Source: CADEED01 sp039931065
GTDB taxonomy: Bacteria; Pseudomonadota; Gammaproteobacteria; Steroidobacterales; Steroidobacteraceae
Direction of reading: 5' to 3'
Length of the DNA stretch: 64,000 nt
NCBI GenBank assembly: GCA_039931065.1
Contig: JBDTSP010000006.1
Location: forward strand, 1-64,000
Below the pieces are notes generated by a model. It saw only the letters and a list, made by a program, of their open reading frames with translations. It was not told the DNA's origin and ran no database searches. The position numbers and the translations under genes were made by a program. Positions 33,949 to 42,889 of the stretch are shown piece by piece. Position 1 is the first letter of the stretch. Each line of letters begins with the position of its first letter.

Positions 33949-34890
33949 TCAGTGTTTGGTCGGCGGGTCGGACTTGTCGTCCTTCTCGTCTTTCTTCTGA
34001 GCGGCCTTGACCTGCTCCATGACCTCGTTTGCGAAGTCACCCTGCTTCTTTTCGATGCCGGCGCCTACTTCGACACGCTCGAAGGCCTTAACACTGGCCT
34101 TGTTCTTCTGTAGGAGCTTTTCGATGGTCAGATCGCTGTCCTTCACGAACACCTGGCCGGTGAGCGCGAATTCGTTGATCGACTTGCGCAGGCGCCCTTC
34201 GACGATCTTGGCGAGGATCTCGGCTGGCTTGCTGGCGTTGGCGGGCTCGCCCTTCGCCTTTTCGGTTTCGATCTCGCGCTCTTTCGCGACGAGGTCGGCC
34301 GGAGCATCGGCCGGCGTCAGGTAACGCGGGCTGGCCGCCACGACCTGCATGGCGAGGTCGCGCGCCAGATCCGCATCGCCACCCTCGACGGCCACGAGCG
34401 CAGCCTTCTTGTTGTCGGTGTGAACGTAGGAACCGACGATCGTCGGCGCCGTCACCAACACCACGCGGCGCACGTTGAGGTTCTCGCCAAGCTTCGCGAT
34501 CAACGCGCGACGCTTCTCGTCCACGGTCTCGCCGCTGCCGAGCTTGAGCGCGTTCACGGCGTCGATGCTGGTGGCACCGGCGGCGAGCGCGACTTTCGCC
34601 ACTTCGGCCGCAAAGCCGCGGAAATCATCGCCACGCGCGACGAAATCCGTTTCGCTGTTCACTTCGATCAACACACCGGTCTTGCCGTCGGCGGATTTCT
34701 CCACCACGACCACACCTTCGGCGGCGATGCGCGAGGCCTTCTTGTCGGCCTTCGCGAGTCCCGATTTGCGCATGTTCTCGGCGGCAGCGTCGAGATCGCC
34801 ATTGGTCTCAACCAGCGCCTTCTTGCATTCCATCATGCCGGCGCCGGTGCGCTCGCGCAGTTGCTTGACCGCGTCTGCAGTAATTGTCAT
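33949..34890 (-). CDS. tsf: Elongation factor Ts
   Basis: 313 residues, somewhat longer than E. coli EF-Ts (283). It exchanges GDP for GTP on EF-Tu. The N-terminal UBA-like helix AVKQLRERTGAGMMECKKAL, the core VNSETDFVARGDDF and the C-terminal GQVFVKDSDLTIEKLL are recognised at once. The last residues (AAQKKDEKDDKSDPPTKH) form a charged extension not typical of the family. It follows rpsB after 26 bases. Confidence 0.97.
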   Translation of the reverse strand: MTITADAVKQLRERTGAGMMECKKALVETNGDLDAAAENMRKSGLAKADKKASRIAAEGVVVVEKSADGKTGVLIEVNSETDFVARGDDFRGFAAEVAKVALAAGATSIDAVNALKLGSGETVDEKRRALIAKLGENLNVRRVVLVTAPTIVGSYVHTDNKKAALVAVEGGDADLARDLAMQVVAASPRYLTPADAPADLVAKEREIETEKAKGEPANASKPAEILAKIVEGRLRKSINEFALTGQVFVKDSDLTIEKLLQKNKASVKAFERVEVGAGIEKKQGDFANEVMEQVKAAQKKDEKDDKSDPPTKH

Positions 34891-34916
34891 TGCACGTTCC
34901 TCAAACTAGTTGGCAC

Positions 34917-35918
34917 TCAGCGGCGCGGGCCGCCGCCGCCACGACCACGGCTCGGCGGATTGCCGGTGCCGGTGCGTGAGCGACCTGCGCTGGCAGTCGC
35001 GCTGCGCGGAGCCGCTTCGCCGGTGTCCGTGAACACCGCCGGATCGGCGCCGTCTTCCGGCTCGGCCGCGACGCTCGCGACCACCGGACGACGACCGCGG
35101 GTTGCGGTGTTCGCCGGACGGCGAGCACGCGACGGGGACGGGGCCCGCGGAGCTGCGGGGCGCGCGCCTTTCCTGCGCGGGTTGCCGTTCTCGTCGAGTT
35201 CGACGAATTCGTCTTCGCCCACGACTACGGCGGGCGCCTGCGACTTGCCTTCGATGACCGCATCGGCAATGCCGGTCGCGTACAGCGAGATGGCGCGCAT
35301 GGCGTCATCGTTGCCGGGAATCACGTAATCGACGCTATCCGGAGCGCAGTTGGTATCGACCACCGCCACCACGGGAATGCCGAGCTTCTTGGCTTCGAGG
35401 ATCGCGATCTCTTCGTGGCCCACGTCGATGATGAAAATGACGTCTGGCGGGGCTTCCATGTGCTTGATGCCGCCCAGGCTCTTCTCGAGCTTGTCCTTCT
35501 CGCGGCGCATCATCGTGGCTTCTTTCTTGCCACGTTTGCCGAGCGTGCCGTTTTCGGACATCTCGGTGAGATCCATCAGGCGCTTGATAGAGCCGCGGAT
35601 GGTCTTGAAATTGGTGAGCATGCCGCCGAGCCAACGCTGGTTCACGTAGGGCATTTCGCAACGCTTGGCTTCTTTCTCGACCGCGTCACGAGCGGAACGC
35701 TTGGTGCCGACGAACAGCACTTTGCCGCCGTCCGCTACAACGCCCTTTACGAAGCCCGCCGCTTCCGCGTACATGGGCTGCGTCTTCTCGAGGTTGATGA
35801 TATGAATCTTGTTTCTTTCGCCGAAAATGTACTGGGCCATCTTCGGGTTCCAGAAGCGGGTTTGGTGTCCGAAATGGACGCCCGCTTCCAGCATTTGTCG
35901 CATAGACACGCTGGCCAT
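34917..35918 (-). CDS. rpsB: 30S ribosomal protein S2 with a long C-terminal extension
   Basis: 333 residues from the ATG at 35918 with an AAGGAGACT ribosome-binding site; E. coli S2 has 241. The S2 core (about 1-230) contains MRQMLEAGVHFGHQTRFWNP, QRWLGGMLTNFKTI, PDVIFIIDVGHE and VVDTNCAPDSVDYVIPGNDDA. After about residue 240 a roughly 90-residue tail rich in Arg, Pro, Ala and Gly follows (RRKGARPAAPRAP to RGRGGGGPRR). This tail is disordered and basic, so RNA binding is plausible. A conserved-looking leader structure and promoter lie upstream. Confidence 0.96.
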   Translation of the reverse strand: MASVSMRQMLEAGVHFGHQTRFWNPKMAQYIFGERNKIHIINLEKTQPMYAEAAGFVKGVVADGGKVLFVGTKRSARDAVEKEAKRCEMPYVNQRWLGGMLTNFKTIRGSIKRLMDLTEMSENGTLGKRGKKEATMMRREKDKLEKSLGGIKHMEAPPDVIFIIDVGHEEIAILEAKKLGIPVVAVVDTNCAPDSVDYVIPGNDDAMRAISLYATGIADAVIEGKSQAPAVVVGEDEFVELDENGNPRRKGARPAAPRAPSPSRARRPANTATRGRRPVVASVAAEPEDGADPAVFTDTGEAAPRSATASAGRSRTGTGNPPSRGRGGGGPRR

Positions 35919-35954
35919 CAAAGTCTCCTTGGTGGGTTGAGCCTCCGCGCCGCC

Positions 35955-35998
35955 CGAGTGGATATCCTGCGAATATTCGCCAGACACCCATCCACTCG
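35955..35998 (-). promoter_or_regulatory. Structured rpsB leader, probable S2 autoregulation site
   Basis: CGAGTGGAT (35955-35963) pairs with ATCCACTCG (35990-35998). Inside lies the palindrome GCGAATATTCGC (35969-35980). The mRNA would form a two-part hairpin 37-80 bases upstream of the rpsB start. In E. coli and relatives S2 represses its own rpsB-tsf mRNA through a structured leader; the same role is inferred here from position and structure. Confidence 0.55.
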
Positions 35999-36080
35999 TT
36001 ATGCCGAAACGCCTGGAGAGACGTGGTCGACAGGTTGCGCGTGTGGTTTAGTTACGTTTCATTGCCAAAAAAGGCCGCGC

Positions 36081-36109
36081 TTTATACCATTTGTTCCCCG
36101 TCAAAACAA
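36081..36109 (-). promoter_or_regulatory. Sigma-70-type promoter for rpsB
   Basis: On the minus strand TTGTTT (36109-36104), a 17-base spacer and TATAAA (36086-36081). Transcription would start near 36074, giving a leader of about 155 bases containing the hairpin at 35955-35998. A weaker pair for map on the plus strand, TTGCCA (36062) and TATACC (36083) with a 15-base spacer, overlaps it. Confidence 0.6.
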
Positions 36110-36130
36110 CGCCTTACGAAGGTGCAATCC

Positions 36131-36931
36131 ATGGACTCCCTCGTGAGCCGACACATCACCATTAAGTCCCCGGCCGAGCAGGAAAAAATGCGCGTTGCCG
36201 GCCGTCTGGCGGCCGAAGTTCTCGACATGATCGGCGAGCACGTGAAGCCCGGCGTGACCACCGAGGAGCTCGACCGGGTGTGTTTCGAGCACATCACGCA
36301 GGTGCAGAAGTCGATCCCGGCCAACGTCAATTACCGCGGCTTCCCGAAGACCATCTGTTCTTCGGTCAACCACGTGGTCTGCCACGGGATCCCGAACGAC
36401 AAGGCCCTGAAATCCGGCGACATCATCAATATCGACGTCACCGTGATCCGCGACGGCTTTCACGGCGATACCAGCCGCATGTACTACGTCGGCAAACCCG
36501 CCCTGCCCGCGCAACGCCTGGCCGAGACCACCTGGGAAGCCATGTGGCGCGGCATCGAGCAGGTTCGTCCGGGCGCGCGGCTCGGCGACGTCGGTCATGC
36601 CATCCAGACATTCGTCGAAGAGCGCAACTTCTCGGTGGTACGCGAATACTGTGGCCATGGCATCGGCCGCGTGTATCACGAGGATCCGCAGGTCCTGCAT
36701 TACGGCGAGGCGGGCACGGGCGATGAACTCAAGGCCGGTATGACCTTCACGGTCGAACCGATGGTCAACGCCGGCAAGCGGCACGTAAGATTGTTAGGCG
36801 ACGGCTGGACGGTGGTCACCAAGGATCACTCGTTGTCGGCACAGTGGGAGCACACGATTCTGGTCACCGAAAATGGTTTCGAAGTATTGACGTTGGGCGA
36901 GCTCAGCAAACGCCCGGCAGCTTCCAACTAG
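36131..36931 (+). CDS. map: Type I methionine aminopeptidase
   Basis: 266 residues from the ATG at 36131. It removes the initiator Met from new proteins and is normally the divergent neighbour of rpsB, as here. Motifs: KMRVAGRLAAEVLDMI, VNHVVCHGIPNDKALKSGDIINIDVT with the first metal Asp, GDTSRMYYVG with the second, YCGHGIGRVYHEDPQV with the metal His, FTVEPM and WEHTILVT with the metal Glu residues. glnD starts at the very next base after its stop. Confidence 0.97.
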   Translation: MDSLVSRHITIKSPAEQEKMRVAGRLAAEVLDMIGEHVKPGVTTEELDRVCFEHITQVQKSIPANVNYRGFPKTICSSVNHVVCHGIPNDKALKSGDIINIDVTVIRDGFHGDTSRMYYVGKPALPAQRLAETTWEAMWRGIEQVRPGARLGDVGHAIQTFVEERNFSVVREYCGHGIGRVYHEDPQVLHYGEAGTGDELKAGMTFTVEPMVNAGKRHVRLLGDGWTVVTKDHSLSAQWEHTILVTENGFEVLTLGELSKRPAASN

Positions 36932-39631
36932 ATGGCGTCCCTTGACGAGGACATCGAGTCGGCCGCCACCACGGTGTTGCGCACGGCGCCGTGGCTGCGC
37001 CTCGCGCACCTGCCCGACCGCCTCGCGGCGGCTAACTACGCGCCCGACGCGTTCCGCAACGAGCTCAAGGAAGCACACGCCGAACTGGCCGAACGTTTCC
37101 GCGCCGACGAATCCGTCGAGACGCTGGTGCACGCGCGCGCCGAACTGATCGACGGGATCCTGCGCGAGGTGTGGCGTTCGCAACTGCCCGCAGGTTACGA
37201 CGGCTGGTCGCTGGCGGCGGTCGGTGGTTACGGCCGCGGCGAGCTGCATCCGGCCTCCGACGTGGACATCCTCATCCTGGTGCCCGAAGCTCCGGATGAA
37301 GCGGGCCGCAGCGTGGTCGAACGTGTGGTCACCTTTCTATGGGACATCAACCTCGAAGTCGGGCACAGCATGCGCACGGTCGCGCAATGCGCCGAGGAGA
37401 GTGCCGCGGACGTCGGCGTGATGACCACGCTGGTGGAATCGCGGCTGCTGGCCGGCAACGAGCAGTTGTTGACCGCGATGCGCGCGGCCGTGTCCGCCGA
37501 TCGCATCTGGCCGGTGAAGGCTTACTTCGAAGCCAAGGTCGCCGAGCAGCAGGAGCGCCATCTCAAGGCCAACGACACCGCTTACAACCTCGAACCGAAC
37601 GTCAAGACCGGCCCGGGAGGCTTGCGCGACATCCAGACGATCGCGTGGGTGGCGAAGCGGCACTTCGGCGCGAGTTCACTCGACGAGTTGCTCACGCACG
37701 GTTTCCTTTCGCCTTCGGAGCTGCGCAAGCTCAAGCAGGCGCAGTCGTTCCTGTGGAAGGTGCGTTTCGGCCTGCACGTGCTCACCGGCCGGCGTGAAGA
37801 CCGCCTGTTGTTCGACCACCAGATAAAACTCGCGCAGAGTTTCGGTTACGAAGATGCTTCGTACACGCTCGCGGTCGAACAGTTCATGCAGCGTTATTAC
37901 CGCACGGTCATGGATGTGATCCTGCTGAACGAACTGCTGTTGCAGCTGTTCCGCGAAGCGATCCTCACCGAAACCTCGCCGCCTCGGCCGCTCAATCCGC
38001 GCTTCCAGGTGCGCAATGACTACCTCGAGGCCATCAACGAGGAATTGTTTGCGCGCACGCCATCGACCCTGCTCGAGATCTTCGTGGTGCTGCAGCAGAA
38101 CCCGGAAGTGAAAGGAGTTCGCGCCTCGACGATTCGTTCGGTCAACAAGAACCTGTGGCTCATCGACGAGGAATTCCGCCAGAACCCGCGCAATCACCGC
38201 CTGTTCCTCGAGATCCTGCGCGCGCCCGCCGGCGTGACGCACGAACTGCGCCGCATGAATACCTACGGCGTGCTCGGCCGCTACATCCCGGCGTTCGGCC
38301 GCATCGTCGGCCGCATGCAGTACGACCTGTTCCATGCCTACACCGTCGATGCGCACACCTTGTTCGTGTTGAGCAACCTGCGCCGCCTGTCGCTGCCGAA
38401 GTACGACAGCGAGTTGCCGATGCTCTCGGCGATCATGCAGCAGCTGCCGAAGCTCGAGATCGCCTATCTCGCCGCGTTGTTCCACGACATCGCCAAGGGC
38501 CGCGGCGGCGATCACTCGGCCCTCGGATCGGTTGACGCCGAAGCGTTCTGCCTCGAACAGGGCTTGTCGCGTTACGACGCGCGCCTGGTCGCCTGGCTGG
38601 TGCAGAACCATCTCGAACTGTCGGTGACTGCGCAAAAGCAGGACATCTCGGACCCGGAAGTCGTCAACGCCTTCGCGCGTCGGGTCGGCGACGAGACCCA
38701 CCTGGACTATCTATATGTGCTGACCAGCGCCGACGTGCGCGGCACGAATCCGAAATTGTGGAATTCCTGGAAGGCTTCGTTGTTCCAGGAGTTCTACGAA
38801 CGCGTCAAACGCGCGTTGCGCCGCGGGCTCGAAAGCCCGATCGACCCGGACGAACTCACCCGCGAGACCCAGGACGGCGCGCGCAAGTTGCTGGCGGCCT
38901 CCGGCCGCATCACGTCCCCCGAAATCACGCGCGCCTGGGAACGCCTGACACCCGCCTACTTCCTGCGCCATACGCCGGAAGAAGTGGCCTGGCACACGCA
39001 GTTGCTCGCCGATCGGGAACCCGGCAGCGAAGATCCGCTGGTCGCCGTGCAGACCAGCAGCGAACGCGGTACCACCGCGATCCTCGCGTTCGCGCCGCAC
39101 CGTTACAACAGCTTCGCCATCACCACCGCGGTGCTCGACCAGCTGGGCCTCAACATCGTCGACGCACGAATCACGCCGACCGGCGACGGCTTCAGCCTCG
39201 ACCTGTATCACGTGCTCGAGGAAGACGGCGCCCCGATCGCCGATGCGGAACGTATCGGCGAAATCGAACGCGCGTTGTGGCGCGCCTTGCAGCATCCGGA
39301 CGAAGCGCCCGTCACCGTGACACGCCGCGTGCCGCGCCAGGCCCGCATGTTCCGCACCGCCACGCAGATAGCCGTGACGGTGGACGAACGTAATCGCCGT
39401 TCGGTGCTCGAACTCATCGCCGGCGACCGGCCCGGCCTGTTGTGCGATGTCGGCAAGGTCCTGATGGAGGAACGCATCGACCTGCTGGCCGCCAAGATCA
39501 TGACCGTCGGCGAACGCGCGGAGGACGTCTTCTATCTCGCCTCGCTCGCGGGACTGCCGCTCGACGAAGCCGCGGCCATCCGGCTGCAACAGCGGCTGTC
39601 GGGCGCGCTCGATCGTCGCGCCGCCGCGTGA
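36932..39631 (+). CDS. glnD: Bifunctional uridylyltransferase/uridylyl-removing enzyme
   Basis: 899 residues. GlnD is the glutamine sensor that adds UMP to PII proteins when nitrogen is low and removes it when nitrogen is high. The nucleotidyltransferase site GGYGRGELHPASDVDILIL is at about 98-116. The HD hydrolase region (about 455-530) has HAYTVDAHTLFVL and LFHDIAKGRGGDHS. Two ACT domains close the protein (about 705-780 and 815-890; VLELIAGDRPGLLCDVGKVL in the second). The ATG abuts the map stop codon, so the genes are coupled. Confidence 0.97.
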   Translation: MASLDEDIESAATTVLRTAPWLRLAHLPDRLAAANYAPDAFRNELKEAHAELAERFRADESVETLVHARAELIDGILREVWRSQLPAGYDGWSLAAVGGYGRGELHPASDVDILILVPEAPDEAGRSVVERVVTFLWDINLEVGHSMRTVAQCAEESAADVGVMTTLVESRLLAGNEQLLTAMRAAVSADRIWPVKAYFEAKVAEQQERHLKANDTAYNLEPNVKTGPGGLRDIQTIAWVAKRHFGASSLDELLTHGFLSPSELRKLKQAQSFLWKVRFGLHVLTGRREDRLLFDHQIKLAQSFGYEDASYTLAVEQFMQRYYRTVMDVILLNELLLQLFREAILTETSPPRPLNPRFQVRNDYLEAINEELFARTPSTLLEIFVVLQQNPEVKGVRASTIRSVNKNLWLIDEEFRQNPRNHRLFLEILRAPAGVTHELRRMNTYGVLGRYIPAFGRIVGRMQYDLFHAYTVDAHTLFVLSNLRRLSLPKYDSELPMLSAIMQQLPKLEIAYLAALFHDIAKGRGGDHSALGSVDAEAFCLEQGLSRYDARLVAWLVQNHLELSVTAQKQDISDPEVVNAFARRVGDETHLDYLYVLTSADVRGTNPKLWNSWKASLFQEFYERVKRALRRGLESPIDPDELTRETQDGARKLLAASGRITSPEITRAWERLTPAYFLRHTPEEVAWHTQLLADREPGSEDPLVAVQTSSERGTTAILAFAPHRYNSFAITTAVLDQLGLNIVDARITPTGDGFSLDLYHVLEEDGAPIADAERIGEIERALWRALQHPDEAPVTVTRRVPRQARMFRTATQIAVTVDERNRRSVLELIAGDRPGLLCDVGKVLMEERIDLLAAKIMTVGERAEDVFYLASLAGLPLDEAAAIRLQQRLSGALDRRAAA

Positions 39632-40830
39632 ACGGCCGCCTCGAACTACTCGCGGCCTATCCGTTCGAGCGACTGGCGCGGCTCAAGGCGGGCATCACGC
39701 CACCCGCCAACCTCACGCACATCGCGATGTCGATCGGCGAGCCCAAACATGCGCCGCCGCCGTTCGTCATCGACGCGCTGCGCCGTGAACTCGGGAAACT
39801 GGACAGTTATCCGGCCACCGCCGGCCTCGCGGAAACCCGCGCGGCCTGTGCGGCCTGGCTCGGGCGGCGCTTCAAGGTCACGGTCGAGCCGGACACCATG
39901 GTGTTGCCGGTCAACGGCACACGCGAGGCGCTGTTCTCGTTCGTGCAGGCGATGGTGTCGGCGCGGGAAAATGCGCCGGGTGACAAACCCGTCGTCGCGA
40001 TGCCGAATCCGTTCTACCAGATCTACGAAGGCGCAGCCTTGTTAGCCGGCGCGCAGCCGGTTTTCCTCAATACCACCGCCGGCAATCGATTTCAGCCGGA
40101 TCTCGATTCGGTATCCGCGCAGGTCTGGAAACGCTGCGAAGTTTTGTTCCTGTGCAGCCCCGGGAATCCGACCGGCGCCGTGTTGTCGCTCGAATTCCTG
40201 CGTCACGCGCTCGAGCTCGCCGAGCGGCACGACTTCGTCATCGCGTCGGACGAGTGTTACGCGGATCTGTACCGCGACGAAGCCGCACCGCCGCCGTCGC
40301 TGCTGCAGGCGGCACTCGCGAACGGGCACGACTCCTTTCAGCGTTGCGTCGTGTTTCACTCCCTCTCGAAGCGTTCGAGTGTGCCGGGCCTGCGTTCGGG
40401 GTTCGTCGCCGGCGATCCGGCGATCATCAAGCCCTATCTTCTCTACCGCACCTATCACGGCTGCGCGATGCCGGTGCCGACGCAGCTGGCGAGTATCGCG
40501 GCCTGGAGCGACGACACACATGCGGCGGCCAACCGCGAGTTGTACCGGGAGAAGTACGCGCGCGTACTGCCGATTCTCGCGCCGGTGCTCGACGTGGTCG
40601 AACCCGACGGCGCGTTCTACCTGTGGCCCGACGTGCAGCGCGACGACGAAATCTTCACGCGCGATTTGTTTGCGACGCAGAATCTCACCATCCTGCCCGG
40701 CAGCTACCTTGCGCGTGACACTCCGGCCGGGAACCCTGGCCGCCAGCGCGTGCGAATTTCGCTCGTGGCGCCGGTCGACGAATGTGTGAGCGCCGCGCAC
40801 AGAATCCGAATTTTCCTGGAGACGACGTAG
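39628..40830 (+). CDS. dapC: Succinyldiaminopimelate transaminase
   Basis: 400 residues from the GTG at 39628, which overlaps the glnD stop (GTGA). A fold-type I PLP aminotransferase: MPNPFYQIYEGAALLAGAQP, LCSPGNPTGAVL, ASDECYADLY and the PLP-lysine Lys248 in FHSLSKRSSVPGLRSGFVAGD. It makes N-succinyl-LL-diaminopimelate from the keto acid for lysine and peptidoglycan. Its placement between glnD and dapD is the usual one where DapC replaces ArgD for this step. dapE, the following enzyme, lies 9 kb away. Confidence 0.93.
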   Translation: MNGRLELLAAYPFERLARLKAGITPPANLTHIAMSIGEPKHAPPPFVIDALRRELGKLDSYPATAGLAETRAACAAWLGRRFKVTVEPDTMVLPVNGTREALFSFVQAMVSARENAPGDKPVVAMPNPFYQIYEGAALLAGAQPVFLNTTAGNRFQPDLDSVSAQVWKRCEVLFLCSPGNPTGAVLSLEFLRHALELAERHDFVIASDECYADLYRDEAAPPPSLLQAALANGHDSFQRCVVFHSLSKRSSVPGLRSGFVAGDPAIIKPYLLYRTYHGCAMPVPTQLASIAAWSDDTHAAANRELYREKYARVLPILAPVLDVVEPDGAFYLWPDVQRDDEIFTRDLFATQNLTILPGSYLARDTPAGNPGRQRVRISLVAPVDECVSAAHRIRIFLETT

Positions 40831-41672
40831 TGACCGACCTTGTGACCCTTGCCGCCACCATCGACGAAGCTTTCGAGCGGCGCGCCGACATCACGGCGAA
40901 GACCGCCGCGCCGTCGCTGCGCCACGCCATCGAAGAATGCGTGGAATTGCTCGACAGCGGCCAGGCGCGCGTCGCCGAGAAGCTCCAGGGCCAGTGGACA
41001 GTGAACCAATGGCTGAAGAAAGCCGTACTCCTCTATTTCCGCACCCACGACAACACCATCATCGACGCCGGTTACACGCGCTTCTTCGACAAGGTGCCGC
41101 TCAAATATGCCGCGCGCTCGCAGGCGGATGACGGCGAAGCCCTGAGCAAGGGCGGCACCCGCGTCGTTCCGCCGGCCATCGCACGTCGCGGTTCGTACGT
41201 CGCATCCAACGTCGTGCTGATGCCGAGCTACGTGAACATCGGCGCCTATGTGGATAGCGGCTCGATGGTCGACACCTGGGCCACGGTGGGCTCGTGCGCG
41301 CAGATCGGCAAGAACGTGCACCTTTCCGGCGGCGTCGGCATCGGCGGCGTGCTCGAACCCCTGCAGGCCGCGCCCACCATCATCGAAGACAACTGCTTCA
41401 TTGGCGCGCGCTCGGAAGTTGTCGAAGGCGTGATCGTCGAGGAAGGGTCGGTGATCTCGATGGGGGTGTTCATCGGGCAAAGCACCAAGATCTACGAGCG
41501 CGAGAGCGGCAAGATACTGCAGGGTCGTGTGCCCGCCGGATCGGTGGTCGTATCGGGAAATCTGCCCTCGTCCGACGGCAAGTACTCGCTCTATTGCGCG
41601 GTGATCGTCAAACGTGTGGACGCGCAAACGCGCGCCAAGACGTCGATCAACGAACTGCTGCGCGCGGACTAG
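40830..41672 (+). CDS. dapD: Tetrahydrodipicolinate N-succinyltransferase
   Basis: 280 residues from a GTG at 40830 that shares one base with the dapC stop. DapD succinylates tetrahydrodipicolinate using succinyl-CoA. The N-terminal helical domain (IDEAFERRADIT) is followed by left-handed beta-helix repeats with PPAIARRGSYVASNVVLMPSY, GSMVDTWATVGSCAQIG, GVGIGGVLEPLQA and EDNCFIGARSEVVEGV. It acts directly after DapA/DapB products and before DapC. Confidence 0.97.
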   Translation: MTDLVTLAATIDEAFERRADITAKTAAPSLRHAIEECVELLDSGQARVAEKLQGQWTVNQWLKKAVLLYFRTHDNTIIDAGYTRFFDKVPLKYAARSQADDGEALSKGGTRVVPPAIARRGSYVASNVVLMPSYVNIGAYVDSGSMVDTWATVGSCAQIGKNVHLSGGVGIGGVLEPLQAAPTIIEDNCFIGARSEVVEGVIVEEGSVISMGVFIGQSTKIYERESGKILQGRVPAGSVVVSGNLPSSDGKYSLYCAVIVKRVDAQTRAKTSINELLRAD

Positions 41673-41683
41673 CAGCGCAGATC

Positions 41684-42157
41684 ATGCACGCCCGCGCCAC
41701 CGAACTGATCAACAGCCTCAAGCTCGAGGCGCATCCCGAGGGCGGTTACTACCGCGAGATCTTCCGCTCCAGTGGCCTCGTGGCCCCGGCCGACGGACGT
41801 GGACCGCGCGCGGCGCTTACGGCTATCTACTACCTGCTGCCGGCCGGCATCGTGAGCCGCTGGCATCGCGTCGCCTCCGATGAGATCTGGCATCTGTACG
41901 AAGGCGGCCCGCTCGAGGTCCTGTCGGTCGATCCGGCGTGCCAGGTGGTTTCACGTCACAAGCTCGAAGCGCAGGCGCCGGTGTGCACGGTTGCCGCCAC
42001 TCATTGGCAGGCCGCGCGGACGCTTGGCGACTATGCGCTCGCGGGCTGCACGGTGGCGCCGGGTTTCGATTTCGCGGACTTCGCGATCCTGGCGGACGAT
42101 GCCCCTACCGCGACCCGACTGCTGGCACTCGACGCCGACCTCGCGTCGATGCTCTGA
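41684..42157 (+). CDS. Cupin_5 (DUF985) family protein
   Basis: 157 residues from the ATG at 41684, 11 bases after dapD. The DUF985 pattern is clear: LKLEAHPEGGYYREIFRS, TAIYYLLPAGIVSRWHRVASDEIWHLYEGGPLEV and GYDFxDF-like GFDFADFAIL. The fold is a small cupin barrel with His residues in WHRV and WHLY as possible metal ligands. The biochemical role of the family is not established. Close spacing suggests co-transcription with dapD, but no link to lysine synthesis is known to me. Confidence 0.85.
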   Translation: MHARATELINSLKLEAHPEGGYYREIFRSSGLVAPADGRGPRAALTAIYYLLPAGIVSRWHRVASDEIWHLYEGGPLEVLSVDPACQVVSRHKLEAQAPVCTVAATHWQAARTLGDYALAGCTVAPGFDFADFAILADDAPTATRLLALDADLASML

Positions 42158-42160
42158 GCG

Positions 42161-42880
42161 TCAGTTCTTCACCGACAGGGTGGCCGGCAACACGCCGGTC
42201 GCCTGCGGATCGACGTCGCCACCGACGAACCCCACGTGGCGCGCGATGTTGCGCGCGTGATCGCCGATGCGTTCGAGCGAACGCATGATGAATGCCGCCT
42301 CGATCGCCGATTGCACCTGGCGGGCGTCTTCCATCGCGCGCGTCAGGATGCGCCGCAACGCGGCCGCGTACTCGGCATCCATCTCATGGTCCTGCTGGAT
42401 CACCGACGCGGCCGCCAGCGGATCGAGCCGATCGAATGCATCGAGCGCGGCGCGGATCATCAACGACGCGAGCCGGCCCAGCTGCCGCGCCTCGCGCGCG
42501 GTGGCCGCACCCGGGCGAAATCCATTCGACTCGGAATCGGCGAGCACGGCCAGGGCCAGCTTCTTGGCCTCGTCGGCCGCCCGCTCGAGTTCGGTGACCA
42601 CCTTGTCGATGGCGAATACTGCGCGCAGATCCTGCGCCACCGGCTGACGCTTCGCGATCACCTGCAATGCCGCCTCTTCGATCTGCGCGTCGTAAAGGTT
42701 GATCTTGCGTTCGCGCTCGAGCACCAGCGTAGCGGCCGACCGGTCCCAACCGGAATAGGCGCTGACCGCGAGCTGCACCTGGTCGATGACCAGAGCGCCC
42801 ATCGCAACCGCCTGCAAGTGCAGCGACGACAGGTCGCCGTCGAATGCGCGCGCGGTGTGCCCTTCGAGACTCTGTGACAT
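42161..42880 (-). CDS. phoU: PhoU, first copy (pst operon)
   Basis: 239 residues. PhoU is a two-fold repeated three-helix bundle that connects the Pst transporter to the PhoR kinase and restrains phosphate uptake. Each half shows its signature: ALQVIAKRQPVAQDLRAVFAIDKVVTELERAADEAK in the first and FIMRSLERIGDHARNIAR in the second. It follows pstB after nine bases, the classic location. A second PhoU is encoded at 54434-55162. Confidence 0.95.
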   Translation of the reverse strand: MSQSLEGHTARAFDGDLSSLHLQAVAMGALVIDQVQLAVSAYSGWDRSAATLVLERERKINLYDAQIEEAALQVIAKRQPVAQDLRAVFAIDKVVTELERAADEAKKLALAVLADSESNGFRPGAATAREARQLGRLASLMIRAALDAFDRLDPLAAASVIQQDHEMDAEYAAALRRILTRAMEDARQVQSAIEAAFIMRSLERIGDHARNIARHVGFVGGDVDPQATGVLPATLSVKN

Positions 42881-42889
42881 GAGCCTTAA

